Positions 53,675 to 62,388 of a stretch of DNA of 64,000 nt are shown one piece after another (within the stretch, counting starts at the first letter, position 1; each line of letters begins with the position of its first letter). The notes beneath the pieces are model-generated. The model was not told the DNA's origin and did no database searches. It was given only the letters and a program-made list of their open reading frames with translations. Source of the stretch: an uncultured Myxococcales bacterium (GTDB taxonomy: Bacteria; Myxococcota_A; Polyangia; Polyangiales; Polyangiaceae); the NCBI GenBank assembly GCA_937872925.1, contig CALMUT010000259.1, positions 1-64,000 of the forward strand, read 5' to 3'. The position numbers and the translations under genes are program-made.

Positions 53675-54271
53675 CTAGTTGGTCGCGAAGGTGACCTTCT
53701 GCTCTTTTTCGTCTGCCGGAGTGCCAGAACGATAGGGGCGGCGGTTCGTGAACACCACGTTCACGCTCTTCACGCTCTCTGGGATTTGAAAGAGCACCCA
53801 ACCTCGCGTCTTTTCACCACTGCCCACGCGTCCAGACTTCAAGGTTGGACTGCAGTCGGTGCCGGAACGAATGGTCGATCGGAAGGTCAACCCCTCCGGA
53901 TCCGTGACTTTGAAATTCGAGTACGAGACGCTGTGTTCCTTGTCTCCGTTACCCTCGAAAAGCACGTTCACGCCGACCAGCTTCTCCTTCTTCGTGGTGA
54001 GGCTGCGCCGACTGTAAAAATTCGATAAGCGGCAGTCTTGGAACTCTTCCAACGTCAGAGTCACACCGTCCAATACGGCGGCGGTCTTCAGCTTCTGGAT
54101 GCCTTTCGGGGTTTCAGTGAGCACCGGAGCCGTCCGGGTCGGCACTGTTGGCGGCGCCACCACGCCGGCAGCTCCAGATGGCGGCGCCTTCTTCTTCTTG
54201 CAGGCGAACAACGCGACAGCAACCACCATCAAAGGAACACTCAGGGACCGCGCCCCACGCATCAACTGCAT
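53675..54271 (-). CDS. Hypothetical lipoprotein, DUF4352-like
   Basis: A 198-residue lipoprotein with lipobox VALFAC followed by KKKK and a Pro/Ala linker. The C-terminal ~120 residues look like an Ig-like beta sandwich: EKLVGVNVLFEGNGDKEHSV, then SNFKVTDPEGLTF and TRGWVLFQIPESVKSVNVVF, similar to DUF4352 domains of exported proteins. A role in binding or envelope stress is possible but not shown. The start may be MQLMRG (54271) or MRGARS (54262). Confidence 0.72.
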   Translation of the reverse strand: MQLMRGARSLSVPLMVVAVALFACKKKKAPPSGAAGVVAPPTVPTRTAPVLTETPKGIQKLKTAAVLDGVTLTLEEFQDCRLSNFYSRRSLTTKKEKLVGVNVLFEGNGDKEHSVSYSNFKVTDPEGLTFRSTIRSGTDCSPTLKSGRVGSGEKTRGWVLFQIPESVKSVNVVFTNRRPYRSGTPADEKEQKVTFATN

Positions 54272-54431
54272 CCGTAGACCTCCATGAACAAACTTCCGTC
54301 TCACACGCGTGAGAATTTGGCGGGACCATAACATCCCAGTTTTGTTGCGGGGCTCGTTTTTCGAGAAGCGGGCGAAATCCGGGACATGTGTCCAGAGGCA
54401 AGCGCAAAAAAAATGCACGACGGGGTTGCGA

Positions 54432-54968
54432 ATGGGCGCGTGGCGGGCAGCAGCCAGACTACGCTCGCGCCCTGTGGCAATACTCTCGGACACGGACCCA
54501 TGGCTGCTGCCGTTCCGCGCGCAGGTGATTGAGCTGCCGGATAGCGTTGAGGAAACCGTTCGGCGCCTCAACACTTTGATTGCGCGCCCGGGAATCCCAA
54601 CCAGCGAGACGCTTCCGTTTCGCGGAAAGATCGAAGACGCGCAGCTGCTGCTGACCGTGCGTATTCCGACGTCTGGGGTGGCCAAAGGATTCGTGCAGCA
54701 CGAGCGCGCCCTCGTCGTGGTGCATGGGGAGCTCAGCGCCCGCGATGGCGGGTCCACGCTGCGGCTGGTCATGCGTCAGCCACTGCCCGCGTTCGTGCTG
54801 CTGTTCATCGTTTGGGTGGGCTTCATCTACAGCATGTTCCACGGGACTTCGCCGGCGCTTCTGATGACACCGATCATGGGGCACGCGATCTTGATCTTCT
54901 TCTTCCGGATGGCTAGCCGTCAGCGCGTGCTGGATCCTGTCTCGAAAGTCCTTGGCGTCCGGCTCTGA
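54432..54968 (+). CDS. Hypothetical membrane protein
   Basis: About 178 residues; the start is uncertain (ATG at 54432, or a GTG about 14 codons later). The N-terminal part is soluble (VIELPDSVEETVRRLNTLIA, KIEDAQLLLTVRIP, ALVVVHGELSARDGGSTLRL), and two hydrophobic helices follow near the C-terminus (PAFVLLFIVWVGFIYSMF, LLMTPIMGHAILIFFF). No family was recognised. It runs divergently from the lipoprotein to its left and is followed by a small exported protein in the same direction. Confidence 0.6.
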   Translation: MGAWRAAARLRSRPVAILSDTDPWLLPFRAQVIELPDSVEETVRRLNTLIARPGIPTSETLPFRGKIEDAQLLLTVRIPTSGVAKGFVQHERALVVVHGELSARDGGSTLRLVMRQPLPAFVLLFIVWVGFIYSMFHGTSPALLMTPIMGHAILIFFFRMASRQRVLDPVSKVLGVRL

Positions 54969-55045
54969 CGCAGCTCGCGGCTTAGGGAGAAGCGCTCGTG
55001 CCGGCAAAGCAAACTAGGGCCCGGCAGCGTGGTATCCTAACGCCG

Positions 55046-55471
55046 ATGAAACCGAAGACGAACTCCCTAGCGGCCTTCGCTGCGCTTCTCCTGGCCATGA
55101 CGTGCACCCTGGACACGGCGGCAAGCTCCCCTCAGAAAGTGGAATACAGCGTAAGCGTGTCCGAAAACGGAGCGGCGCTCGATTCCGTCAAGCTCACTGC
55201 AACCGGCGGCAAGATCCCGCTGCCGCGAGGCGCGTGGAAGTGTGAGTACGCCGCGCCGGAGGCGACGACCACCGGTAGCACGACGCGAGGCCAGCTAGAT
55301 CTAAAGTGCTCCATGGGAGCAGCGGTGATCAAGATGCGCACCTCCTGCCAATTCACATCCGGCCCGGCGCGCTCCGAGGCCGACGTTCTGCACGACGCCC
55401 AAGGCGTGACCCTCACGGTGCCCAACGGCAAGTACTCCGCCTACATCGCGTTGGGCTGCTCGGTGCGTTGA
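55046..55471 (+). CDS. Small exported hypothetical protein
   Basis: A 141-residue protein starting MKPKTNSL with a signal peptide (cleavage near DTAASS). The mature part is beta-rich with four Cys residues (KCEYA, LKCSMG, TSCQFT, LGCSVR) likely to form disulphides. No family was recognised. The upstream ATG at 54998 would add 16 residues without signal character. Its stop lies 14 bp from the end of the ankyrin gene on the other strand. Confidence 0.62.
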   Translation: MKPKTNSLAAFAALLLAMTCTLDTAASSPQKVEYSVSVSENGAALDSVKLTATGGKIPLPRGAWKCEYAAPEATTTGSTTRGQLDLKCSMGAAVIKMRTSCQFTSGPARSEADVLHDAQGVTLTVPNGKYSAYIALGCSVR

Positions 55472-55484
55472 ACGCGAACACGAG

Positions 55485-56888
55485 TCAAGCCAGGCGAAGC
55501 GTTGCGTAACCGTTGCGGCGGGACCGGGGGCTCGCTTCGTTGAGCAAGCGCTGCACGTGGGCATGTCCTTCGCGTTCTGCCCAGTCCCGTGCGCTCAACC
55601 CGTGACGGTCGCGTAGCCCAGTATCAGCGCCCAAGGCGAGCAGGGTCTCGACGACGCGGGTTTGCCCCTCCATCGCTGCTTTCATCAGTGGCGAGTGGCC
55701 CAATGGCGTGCAGCCATCCAGCGGACTGCCCGCCGCAACCAGCACTTCCACAACCAGTGGCTGATCTTCGGTGGCGGTCAGCGTGAGCGCGGTATTGCCG
55801 GTGCGGTCTCTGAGCTCCGTCGCGGCACCACGCGAGAGCAGCAAACGGACGCAATCCACGTGTCCCTGCCATGCGGCAAGGTGCAGCGGAGTTTGATCTG
55901 CGATTCCGGCAATGTTTGGATCGGCGCCCGCGTCGAGCAGCAGAGCGACCACTTGCGCGTGCCCCTGATCCGCGGCAAGCGCAAGGGCGGTGCGCCGCTG
56001 GATGTTCTGAGCGTCCACCTCAGCTCCGTTCTCCAAAAGCACGCGGACCGCCGGGGCTTGACCGAGCAGCGCTGCGTGGTGCAGCACGCTTCGACCGCTG
56101 GTATCCCGCAGGTTCGGGTCCAGGCCGCCTGCGATCCGGCGGGTCAGCTCTGGCGCGTCCCCGCAGGCGGCCCAGAGACGCGCCAAGTCGGCGCGCTTTC
56201 GCCGCATCGCCTCTGGCATCGTCGACTCGAACCAAGGTGCCCCCTGGATCGCCGCGATACACTCGAGTGCTCGAGACGAAAAGGCGTCAGCAGAGAGCGC
56301 CGTGAGTTTTGGCAAGGTCGCGATGAGCCGACTGTGATCGCGACCGTTCAGAGCGCCGCCCGCCGCCAGAAGGTACTGGCAGCCGTGCAAAAGCAGCGGA
56401 GGCTCCTCAAGCTGCTCATGCCAATCCAGCAGCTCCCGGGAAAACCGCAGATTCAGGTCATCCCGGGAGAGCTCCGCAAGAAGCAAACACGCCGTCCGCA
56501 GACACTGAATCCGAGCCGCAGTATGTTCCGCCCCCGTGCGTAGCTCCAAGCAGCGCTCTGCCCAGCGCACCACTTCCTGTGGCAGCCCCAGATGCATCGC
56601 GAGTTCGGCGGCAACGGAGTACATCCACGCTACGTTCGTCGCGGTCATCGTGAAGTGCACGCCTGGAGGCAGTCGCACTAAATCGTAGGCAGCGCGATAG
56701 TCACACAGCTCATAGCTGCACTTGAAGTCGTAGAAACGCGCCCAACCGCGCAGTACCGGATCCGCGTCCGCAGACGCGAAAAGGCGCGCCCACAACTCCC
56801 GTGCGCGTCGTCGTGCTTCGCCAAAATCTCGGCTGAATACCAGGTCTGAAATCTGCGTGAGCGCCAGCTTAGAAGCGTCGTTCTTCAT
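55485..56888 (-). CDS. Ankyrin-repeat protein
   Basis: A 467-residue cytosolic protein starting MKNDASKL after GGAGGA. The N-terminal ~250 residues are helical, TPR-like (DLVFSRDFGEARRRARELWA, ALECIAAIQG). From about residue 270 there are six to seven ankyrin repeats (GRSVLHHAALLGQAPAVRVL, RTALALAADQGHAQVVALLL, TPLHLAAWQGHVDCVRLLLS, SPLMKAAMEGQTRVVETLLA). These are protein-binding modules; the partner is unknown. It is monocistronic and divergent from the Sel1-repeat gene. Confidence 0.88.
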   Translation of the reverse strand: MKNDASKLALTQISDLVFSRDFGEARRRARELWARLFASADADPVLRGWARFYDFKCSYELCDYRAAYDLVRLPPGVHFTMTATNVAWMYSVAAELAMHLGLPQEVVRWAERCLELRTGAEHTAARIQCLRTACLLLAELSRDDLNLRFSRELLDWHEQLEEPPLLLHGCQYLLAAGGALNGRDHSRLIATLPKLTALSADAFSSRALECIAAIQGAPWFESTMPEAMRRKRADLARLWAACGDAPELTRRIAGGLDPNLRDTSGRSVLHHAALLGQAPAVRVLLENGAEVDAQNIQRRTALALAADQGHAQVVALLLDAGADPNIAGIADQTPLHLAAWQGHVDCVRLLLSRGAATELRDRTGNTALTLTATEDQPLVVEVLVAAGSPLDGCTPLGHSPLMKAAMEGQTRVVETLLALGADTGLRDRHGLSARDWAEREGHAHVQRLLNEASPRSRRNGYATLRLA

Positions 56889-57098
56889 CGGTCCTCCGCC
56901 GGCAGTCCTGTGCAAAGACGCGGCCAAGCAGAAGACCCTGAAATTCGCGGTATTCCGCCGGGGATCGCTGCACCAGTATCGGGCAGTGCCCCGTTTTCGA
57001 GCGCGCAGGGGGTCGTTGCCGGGGATTTGCCGCTTTTTGGCCCGCGCCTGCGGGCAGTCTCCCTTTTGGGACCGGCTTTCGTTAGGGTCCCGACAAAA

Positions 57099-58835
57099 AT
57101 GAGCGACGAAGAATCCAACTTGCCGGTGATCTGGACGGGCATCGGGCTGACCGTGGCCGCCGCACTTGGCATCGTGGTGTGGATGTGGGCGAAGAGCGCT
57201 GGCGCGAGCGACACGGCTGCGCAGCTAGATGCGTGCAAACAAGGGCAGCGCCTTGCCTGTGCGACGTTATGCAGCGCGACCCCTTCCGACGCGACCGCCT
57301 GTCTAGAACTGGGCAAGGCGCTGGCGGACGGCTCCGACGCAGAAGCGCTGCGCGCCGTGCAGATCCTGAACCGCGCCTGCCTGGCCAACAGTGCTGAGGG
57401 CTGTGCGCGCTTGGGGCGAGCGCAGTACAACGGCCGTGGCACCGCTCGCGATCCCGAAGCGGCGGAGAAGAACTTCATCAAGGCGTGCGACGCCGACAGC
57501 CCGCTGGGATGCGCCGGACTGGGACACCTGTTGTTGTTCGGACGCGGGGGCAAGGGCGCCGACCCGAAGCGCGGCGTTGAGCTCGCCAAGCGCGCCTGCG
57601 ACGCCGGAGAACAACGCGGCTGCGCGTTGCTGGGTTTGGCCAGCCTGAACGGCATTGGCACGGAGCGGGACCCTGCCAAGGCACGCGGCTTTTTCAAAAC
57701 ATCCTGCGACGGCAAGGAAAACCGCGGTTGTCTCGGGCTGGCGGTCCTTCAGTACCACGGACAGGGAGGCTTCGAACGAAACCCGGAAGCCGCCGTGAAA
57801 CAGTTTCGAAAGTTCTGTGACGGGGAGCTTGAGGATGCTTGCGCCTACGTTGGCATGGCGCACTTGTCCGGTATCGGCGCGGAACGCGACATCCCCCGTG
57901 CGATCCGCGTGCTCGAGCGCGCCTGCGATCGCGCGCCCCCCGCCGGTTGCGCACTTCTCGGCGAGATTTACGCGGGAGCTGGCAGTGGCAAGCCCGACGC
58001 CGGCAAAGCGATCACGTATTTTGAACGCGCATGCTCACACGGGCTCCCGGACGGCTGCGCAGCGTACGGACGTGCCCTGGTCGTGGGCGGTCCCGGCATT
58101 GAACGCGACGTGTCCCGCGGAACCAAACTCGTCCAAGAGGCGTGCGATGCTGGCAGCCCGCATGGCTGCACCACGTTGGCCATCTTTGAGCTGTCCGGAG
58201 GCACCACAATCAAGCGCGACCCTGAGAAGGCGCTGAAGCGCGCACGCGCGGCGTGCGACGCAGGATTCCCTCCCGGCTGCACATTGCTCGGTGGGCTCGT
58301 GGTGCAGGGGCTTAGCGGCAAGCCGGACGTGCAAGAAGCAGCCGGACTATTCAAGCGAGGCTGCGAGGGCGGCGACGCAAACGGTTGCGCGTACTACGGC
58401 GCTCAAATGCTAGAGGGCCAAGGCGTGGACCGCGACGCGGAAAACGGGCTCAAGATCCTCGAGCGCTCGTGTCGGGCGCAAGGTTCCCTGCAAGGCTGCA
58501 GCATGTTTGCGCGTGCCCTCGTCCTCGGACAGGGCGGCAAAGCGCGCGTAGCCGAAGGTGCGGAGCAGGCGGAGAAACTCTGCAAGCTGGGTGAGGTCCA
58601 GTCGTGCCTGATTGCAGGGGTCGCCTTTGGCCAAGGCAAGGGAGTCAAACGGGACATCCCGCGCGCGGCAAGCCTCGTGGTCCGGGCGTGTGCGGCGGGA
58701 TTCGGTCCCGCGTGCCAGCTGGAACAGCGCTTGCCCAAGGACGTGGTCGCGAAGGCAAAAGCTACCCTGAATATCCCAACAAACGCCGCGTCGGGCGCCG
58801 GCGAGGCTCCCGAAAGCGCCGCACCGCCCGGCTGA
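57099..58835 (+). CDS. Cys-rich Sel1-repeat protein with N-terminal membrane anchor
   Basis: A 578-residue protein. A transmembrane helix (TGIGLTVAAALGIVVWMWA) lies near residues 13-31; the rest, likely outside the cytoplasm, is made of about twelve Sel1-like repeats of 36-38 residues. Each contains a pattern like CDAGEQRGCALLGLASLNG with two Cys residues, so each repeat probably has a disulphide, as in HcpA-like proteins. Such solenoids bind other proteins or peptidoglycan. The first in-frame ATG with a sensible start is 57099; earlier frame is non-coding. Confidence 0.88.
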   Translation: MSDEESNLPVIWTGIGLTVAAALGIVVWMWAKSAGASDTAAQLDACKQGQRLACATLCSATPSDATACLELGKALADGSDAEALRAVQILNRACLANSAEGCARLGRAQYNGRGTARDPEAAEKNFIKACDADSPLGCAGLGHLLLFGRGGKGADPKRGVELAKRACDAGEQRGCALLGLASLNGIGTERDPAKARGFFKTSCDGKENRGCLGLAVLQYHGQGGFERNPEAAVKQFRKFCDGELEDACAYVGMAHLSGIGAERDIPRAIRVLERACDRAPPAGCALLGEIYAGAGSGKPDAGKAITYFERACSHGLPDGCAAYGRALVVGGPGIERDVSRGTKLVQEACDAGSPHGCTTLAIFELSGGTTIKRDPEKALKRARAACDAGFPPGCTLLGGLVVQGLSGKPDVQEAAGLFKRGCEGGDANGCAYYGAQMLEGQGVDRDAENGLKILERSCRAQGSLQGCSMFARALVLGQGGKARVAEGAEQAEKLCKLGEVQSCLIAGVAFGQGKGVKRDIPRAASLVVRACAAGFGPACQLEQRLPKDVVAKAKATLNIPTNAASGAGEAPESAAPPG

Positions 58836-58885
58836 GCATGATCGACGCCCCTTGTGGAATCTCCCCTGCGATCTAGCCTTGCGGG

Positions 58886-59293
58886 GTGAACTCAAGCCGG
58901 CAAGAACATGCCCCCTCGGCGTCTTTGCGACGCAGCGCCGACAGATTGCACGTCATCATCTCCGCCCCACCCGGAGTGTTACCCGCTGTGCGACTGCGCA
59001 GCGTGCTTGAGCACGAGCTAGTCGCGTTGCGCGCACTCTTGTTTGGGCACTTTGCGAGCGAAGAAGAAGGCGGCTACCTCGCAGACTTGGTGCAAGCAAA
59101 ACCAGATCTGCTCGACGCCGCTGAGGAACTACGAGCGCAACACGCGACGCTTCGCAACGAATTCGAATCACTGGTGCAGGCAGCAGCGGACGCACCGCTA
59201 GACGCGCTCGTGGAACGCATTGGCGCAGCGCTCGAAACATTTGACGCCCATGAGCACGCTGAAGCGAAACTGATCAGTGGAGATCTTGAGTGA
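58886..59293 (+). CDS. Hemerythrin-like (HHE) protein
   Basis: A 135-residue helical protein with a GTG start at 58886. His and Glu placement fits a hemerythrin/HHE four-helix bundle: VLEHELVALRALLFGHFASEEEG (shown as VLEHELVALRA and LLFGHFASEEEG) in helices one and two, QHATLRNEF in three, and DAHEHAEAKLI in four. It may bind a di-iron centre and sense or buffer oxygen or nitric oxide; the exact ligand set would need structure checking. Its stop overlaps the start of the next lipoprotein gene (GTGA), so the two are coupled. Confidence 0.72.
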   Translation: MNSSRQEHAPSASLRRSADRLHVIISAPPGVLPAVRLRSVLEHELVALRALLFGHFASEEEGGYLADLVQAKPDLLDAAEELRAQHATLRNEFESLVQAAADAPLDALVERIGAALETFDAHEHAEAKLISGDLE

Positions 59294-59673
59294 CGGGGCG
59301 GGCACGGCAAGCGCCAAAGCGCTTGCTCGGATCGCTAGTGCTGACTCTGCTCGTCTTTGCGGGCTGCTCGTCCGAGGAGGCGGGCTGCAAAAACGACAAC
59401 GACTGCAAAGGCGATCGGATCTGCCACGCCGGCAATTGCACCGACCCAAGCAGCACCGGAACTGGGGGCTCTGCGGGCGTGGGCGACTCGGGCACGGGTG
59501 GACTTGGCACCGGTGGACTTGGCACAGGTGGACTTGGCACGGGTGGATCGACAGCAACCGGCGGCAGCGCGGGCTGCCCGTCCGAGTGCCGCACCAGTGC
59601 AGGCACGTGCTGCCAGGGCGACGGCGTATGCGACATCACGCCGCCATGCAGCGGCAATCCCTGCTGTAGCTAG
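59290..59673 (+). CDS. Short Cys-rich lipoprotein with GTGGL repeats
   Basis: A 127-residue lipoprotein (GTG start overlapping the upstream stop; lipobox VFAGC). A Cys-rich first part (CKNDNDCKGDRICHAGNC) is followed by a Gly/Thr linker with three GTGGL units, encoded by a 15-bp tandem repeat at about 59495-59545, and a second Cys cluster at the end (CPSECRTSAGTCC, CSGNPCCS). No enzymatic motif. The linker repeat could vary in length between strains. Ends 9 bp before the convergent protease gene. Confidence 0.75.
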   Translation: MTGRARQAPKRLLGSLVLTLLVFAGCSSEEAGCKNDNDCKGDRICHAGNCTDPSSTGTGGSAGVGDSGTGGLGTGGLGTGGLGTGGSTATGGSAGCPSECRTSAGTCCQGDGVCDITPPCSGNPCCS

Positions 59674-59682
59674 GGCGACGCC

Positions 59683-61479
59683 CTAGGCGGCCCCTGCGGC
59701 AGACTTTTGCAGGATCACTCGAGCCAATGTGGCGCATAAGAGCGCGTTGATGACGCACCAGACCGTCAGCGCGAAAGCCCCCAAAGGGAACGCCAAGTCC
59801 TGGAGCAGCACCTCCGCGCATAGGTAGCTTGCCGTGCCCACACACAAGCCCGCGAGCGCCCCCCGCATTCCTCGCACGTTCAGCAGCAACAAACTGACGC
59901 CTAAGGGGATGAGTACATTGGCCAAGGGCAATGCGGAGTGTAGCTGAACGCTCCAGAGCAGGTCCCAGTCGGCGAAAGGCCGGGCAAGCAGATCCACAAA
60001 CCAAATCGTCCGCGGCAGCAGCAGCGGCGCAAAAAACAGCAACCCGGGTCCCGTCAGCAGAGCCGAAATCAGGAAGCCAGGTCGCCAGGGGGAAAGCGAC
60101 TCACGACCGCGACGCCGGGCCCAGCGAAAGACCAAAAAGATCATCAGAGACAGCGAAAGGGTGCGCGCCACAACCTTGCGCAACGCAGCACGGGTCACCG
60201 CAGCGCCGGCGTCGACGATCCCATGGCCAAACTGCGCGCGGCCCTCCTTGCTATCATCTACCTTCATCGCGGTCGCAAGCAGCAGCTTTTCCACCTTGTC
60301 CGGACGCGTGACCCCCATGCTGGCCAGCAGAGCGGCAGTCCCGGCAACGTGCGGGGACGCCATGCTGGTGCCACTCCAACTCGGGAACAGTTCACAGTGG
60401 TTTTTGCCGCCTTCGCAAATGGACTGCTGCACCACTCCCACCCCGGGCGCAGCGATGTCCACACCCGCGCCTCGGGAAGAGAAGCGCGCCAGCTTGTTCT
60501 CAGGGTCCGTCGCGCTCACTCCTAGGACATGGGGGCTGGCGCCGGGATAATCCACGCTCCCGCCGCTGTTTCCTGCGGCCGCAATCACCACCACGGCGCG
60601 TTGCCGCGCGTAGCGCACGGCCTTTTCGACGGCTCGCGACTGGAACGGCCCGCCCAGGCTCAAGTTGATAACGTTGGCGCCGTTGTCCGCAGCGAAACGG
60701 ATTCCATCCGCGACGGTGGCAAAGCTGCCCCAACCCATCGCGTCGAGTACTTTCACCGGCATCAAACGCGCGCCGAATGCAACGCCCGCAGTGCCCACCC
60801 CATTGTCTGTGGATTGCGCGATGGTGCCGGCGACGTGAGTGCCATGCCCATGGTCGTCAGCGACTTCTTTCGTCCTGGAGATAAAGTCGTAGCCGCTAAC
60901 GCATTTGGTCTCTGCTAGGTCGCTGGCCTTTGTGAACGGGCCGAAACTCTCGCAGGCGATCCCTGTGTCCACGACAGCCACGGTAACGCCCCGCCCGGTG
61001 GCGAAATCCCAAGCCCGCCCCGTATTGACGCGCTTCAAATGCCACTGCTCCCCTAGCATCGGATCATTCGGCTCGAACAGGACACGCACGCGGTGGTTCG
61101 GCTCTACGATCTCGACGCGATCGTCCCTTTCCAGGGTGCGGCGCAGCTCGTCCATACGCGACGGCGCTGCGCGTAGGACAAAGCTCCGGGTGGTTTCGAA
61201 CAACGCGGTCGGCCGCACTTCCACGGCCAAACGAGAGAAGATGTCCTTGTAAGTGACTTCGTCAACATCGTCATCGAGATCGACCAGCACTTCGCCAGTG
61301 GATTCGAAGCTCTCCCGGGTCAGCGCGGATGGGGACTCACCACCGGCCCAGCCCGCCCTCGTCCACGCCAGCGCCAGTACCAGCCCGCATAGCTGCACCA
61401 GCCAAAGCTGGCGACTGTGACTGGTTCGCGTCGTGAGCTGCACGGATCCGACCTTAGCGCGCAACGGCGCGCTAAGCAC
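59683..61479 (-). CDS. Subtilisin-like (S8) protease with C-terminal membrane domain
   Basis: A 598-residue protein. After a signal peptide comes a propeptide-like region (about residues 60-135) and a complete S8 domain: Asp in AVVDTGIAC, His in DHGHGTHVAGT, oxyanion Asn in AAAGNSGG, Ser in GTSMASPHVAGT. Residues about 435-598 contain four or five transmembrane helices, so the protease is tethered, which is unusual for secreted subtilisins. Start may be the ATG at 61479 or a GTG 12 codons later. The start region overlaps slightly the 5' region of the HAD gene on the other strand. Confidence 0.9.
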   Translation of the reverse strand: MLSAPLRAKVGSVQLTTRTSHSRQLWLVQLCGLVLALAWTRAGWAGGESPSALTRESFESTGEVLVDLDDDVDEVTYKDIFSRLAVEVRPTALFETTRSFVLRAAPSRMDELRRTLERDDRVEIVEPNHRVRVLFEPNDPMLGEQWHLKRVNTGRAWDFATGRGVTVAVVDTGIACESFGPFTKASDLAETKCVSGYDFISRTKEVADDHGHGTHVAGTIAQSTDNGVGTAGVAFGARLMPVKVLDAMGWGSFATVADGIRFAADNGANVINLSLGGPFQSRAVEKAVRYARQRAVVVIAAAGNSGGSVDYPGASPHVLGVSATDPENKLARFSSRGAGVDIAAPGVGVVQQSICEGGKNHCELFPSWSGTSMASPHVAGTAALLASMGVTRPDKVEKLLLATAMKVDDSKEGRAQFGHGIVDAGAAVTRAALRKVVARTLSLSLMIFLVFRWARRRGRESLSPWRPGFLISALLTGPGLLFFAPLLLPRTIWFVDLLARPFADWDLLWSVQLHSALPLANVLIPLGVSLLLLNVRGMRGALAGLCVGTASYLCAEVLLQDLAFPLGAFALTVWCVINALLCATLARVILQKSAAGAA

Positions 61480-61567
61480 GGGGCCACGCGCTAGCGGCGA
61501 GCGTGGCGGCGGCTTCGGCCAACTTTACGCGCCCGGCGTCTTCGCGCAGCATGGGCGAGTGCGCCCC

Positions 61568-62341
61568 GTGAACACGCTATCCCCTGCCGACGCAAAGGCG
61601 TTGCGCGGAGTACTCTTCGACTTAGACGATACGCTCTTGGACCACGGTCGACTGACTGAGAACGCCTATCGTACCCTGTTTCGCTTGCGCGAAGCTCAGC
61701 TTGAATTGGTAGCGGTTACCGGACGCCCTGCGCTTTGGGGAGAACTGCTCTGCCGCCAGTGGCCGGTATTGGGGGCGATCACCGAAAACGGCAATATTTC
61801 CTTCGCTCGGGTAGACGGCAGAGTTCGCAGAATGGACCCATTGGGCGACGCGGTTCGTGCTGAGCGCACTCTGCGCCTGCAAACCCTGGCGGAGGGAATG
61901 AGTCGCGAGTTCCCCGAATTGCAGGCCGCCGACGACAACGGAGCACGCTGTTCCGACTTCACGTTCGACATTGGAGAACACCGTCAGGTGGATGACAGCG
62001 TGGTGCGCAGCGCCATGGACTTCGCCAGGGCTCGCGGGGCCAAGACCCAGCGCTCAAGCGTGCATCTGCATGTGACCTTCGACCGCCACGACAAGGCATC
62101 AGGCGCGCTGCTCTTCCTCCGCAGCGTTGCGAAAGAAGACCCCACGGTAGCCCGTGCCCGCTATGCGTTTATCGGTGACAGCGAGAACGACGCCGCATGT
62201 TTCGCCGCGTTCAAGCACAGCGCCGCCGTGGCCAATCTCCGGGGCCGCCCCAGCATGCTGCCTCGCTACCTCGCCGATCGCCCCCGCAGTGCGGGCTTTG
62301 AGCAGTTCGCCACGCAGCTGATCTCGGCCCGAAACGCCTGA
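61568..62341 (+). CDS. HAD-superfamily phosphatase (Cof/MPGP-like)
   Basis: A 257-residue HAD hydrolase. Motif I FDLDDTLLD (nucleophile Asp near residue 19), motif II VAVTGR, and motif III/IV FIGDSENDAACF near residue 215 are intact, and a cap domain sits between II and III, as in Cof-type and mannosyl-3-phosphoglycerate phosphatases. The sugar-phosphate substrate is unknown. The GTG at 61568 is chosen because the frame upstream overlaps the promoter region of the divergent protease gene. It ends 47 bp before argD, so co-transcription is possible. Confidence 0.85.
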   Translation: MNTLSPADAKALRGVLFDLDDTLLDHGRLTENAYRTLFRLREAQLELVAVTGRPALWGELLCRQWPVLGAITENGNISFARVDGRVRRMDPLGDAVRAERTLRLQTLAEGMSREFPELQAADDNGARCSDFTFDIGEHRQVDDSVVRSAMDFARARGAKTQRSSVHLHVTFDRHDKASGALLFLRSVAKEDPTVARARYAFIGDSENDAACFAAFKHSAAVANLRGRPSMLPRYLADRPRSAGFEQFATQLISARNA

Positions 62342-62388
62342 AAGGCGTGACGATTGGCGCCGAAGGGGCGCTGCGCTAGTGCTCGGGC

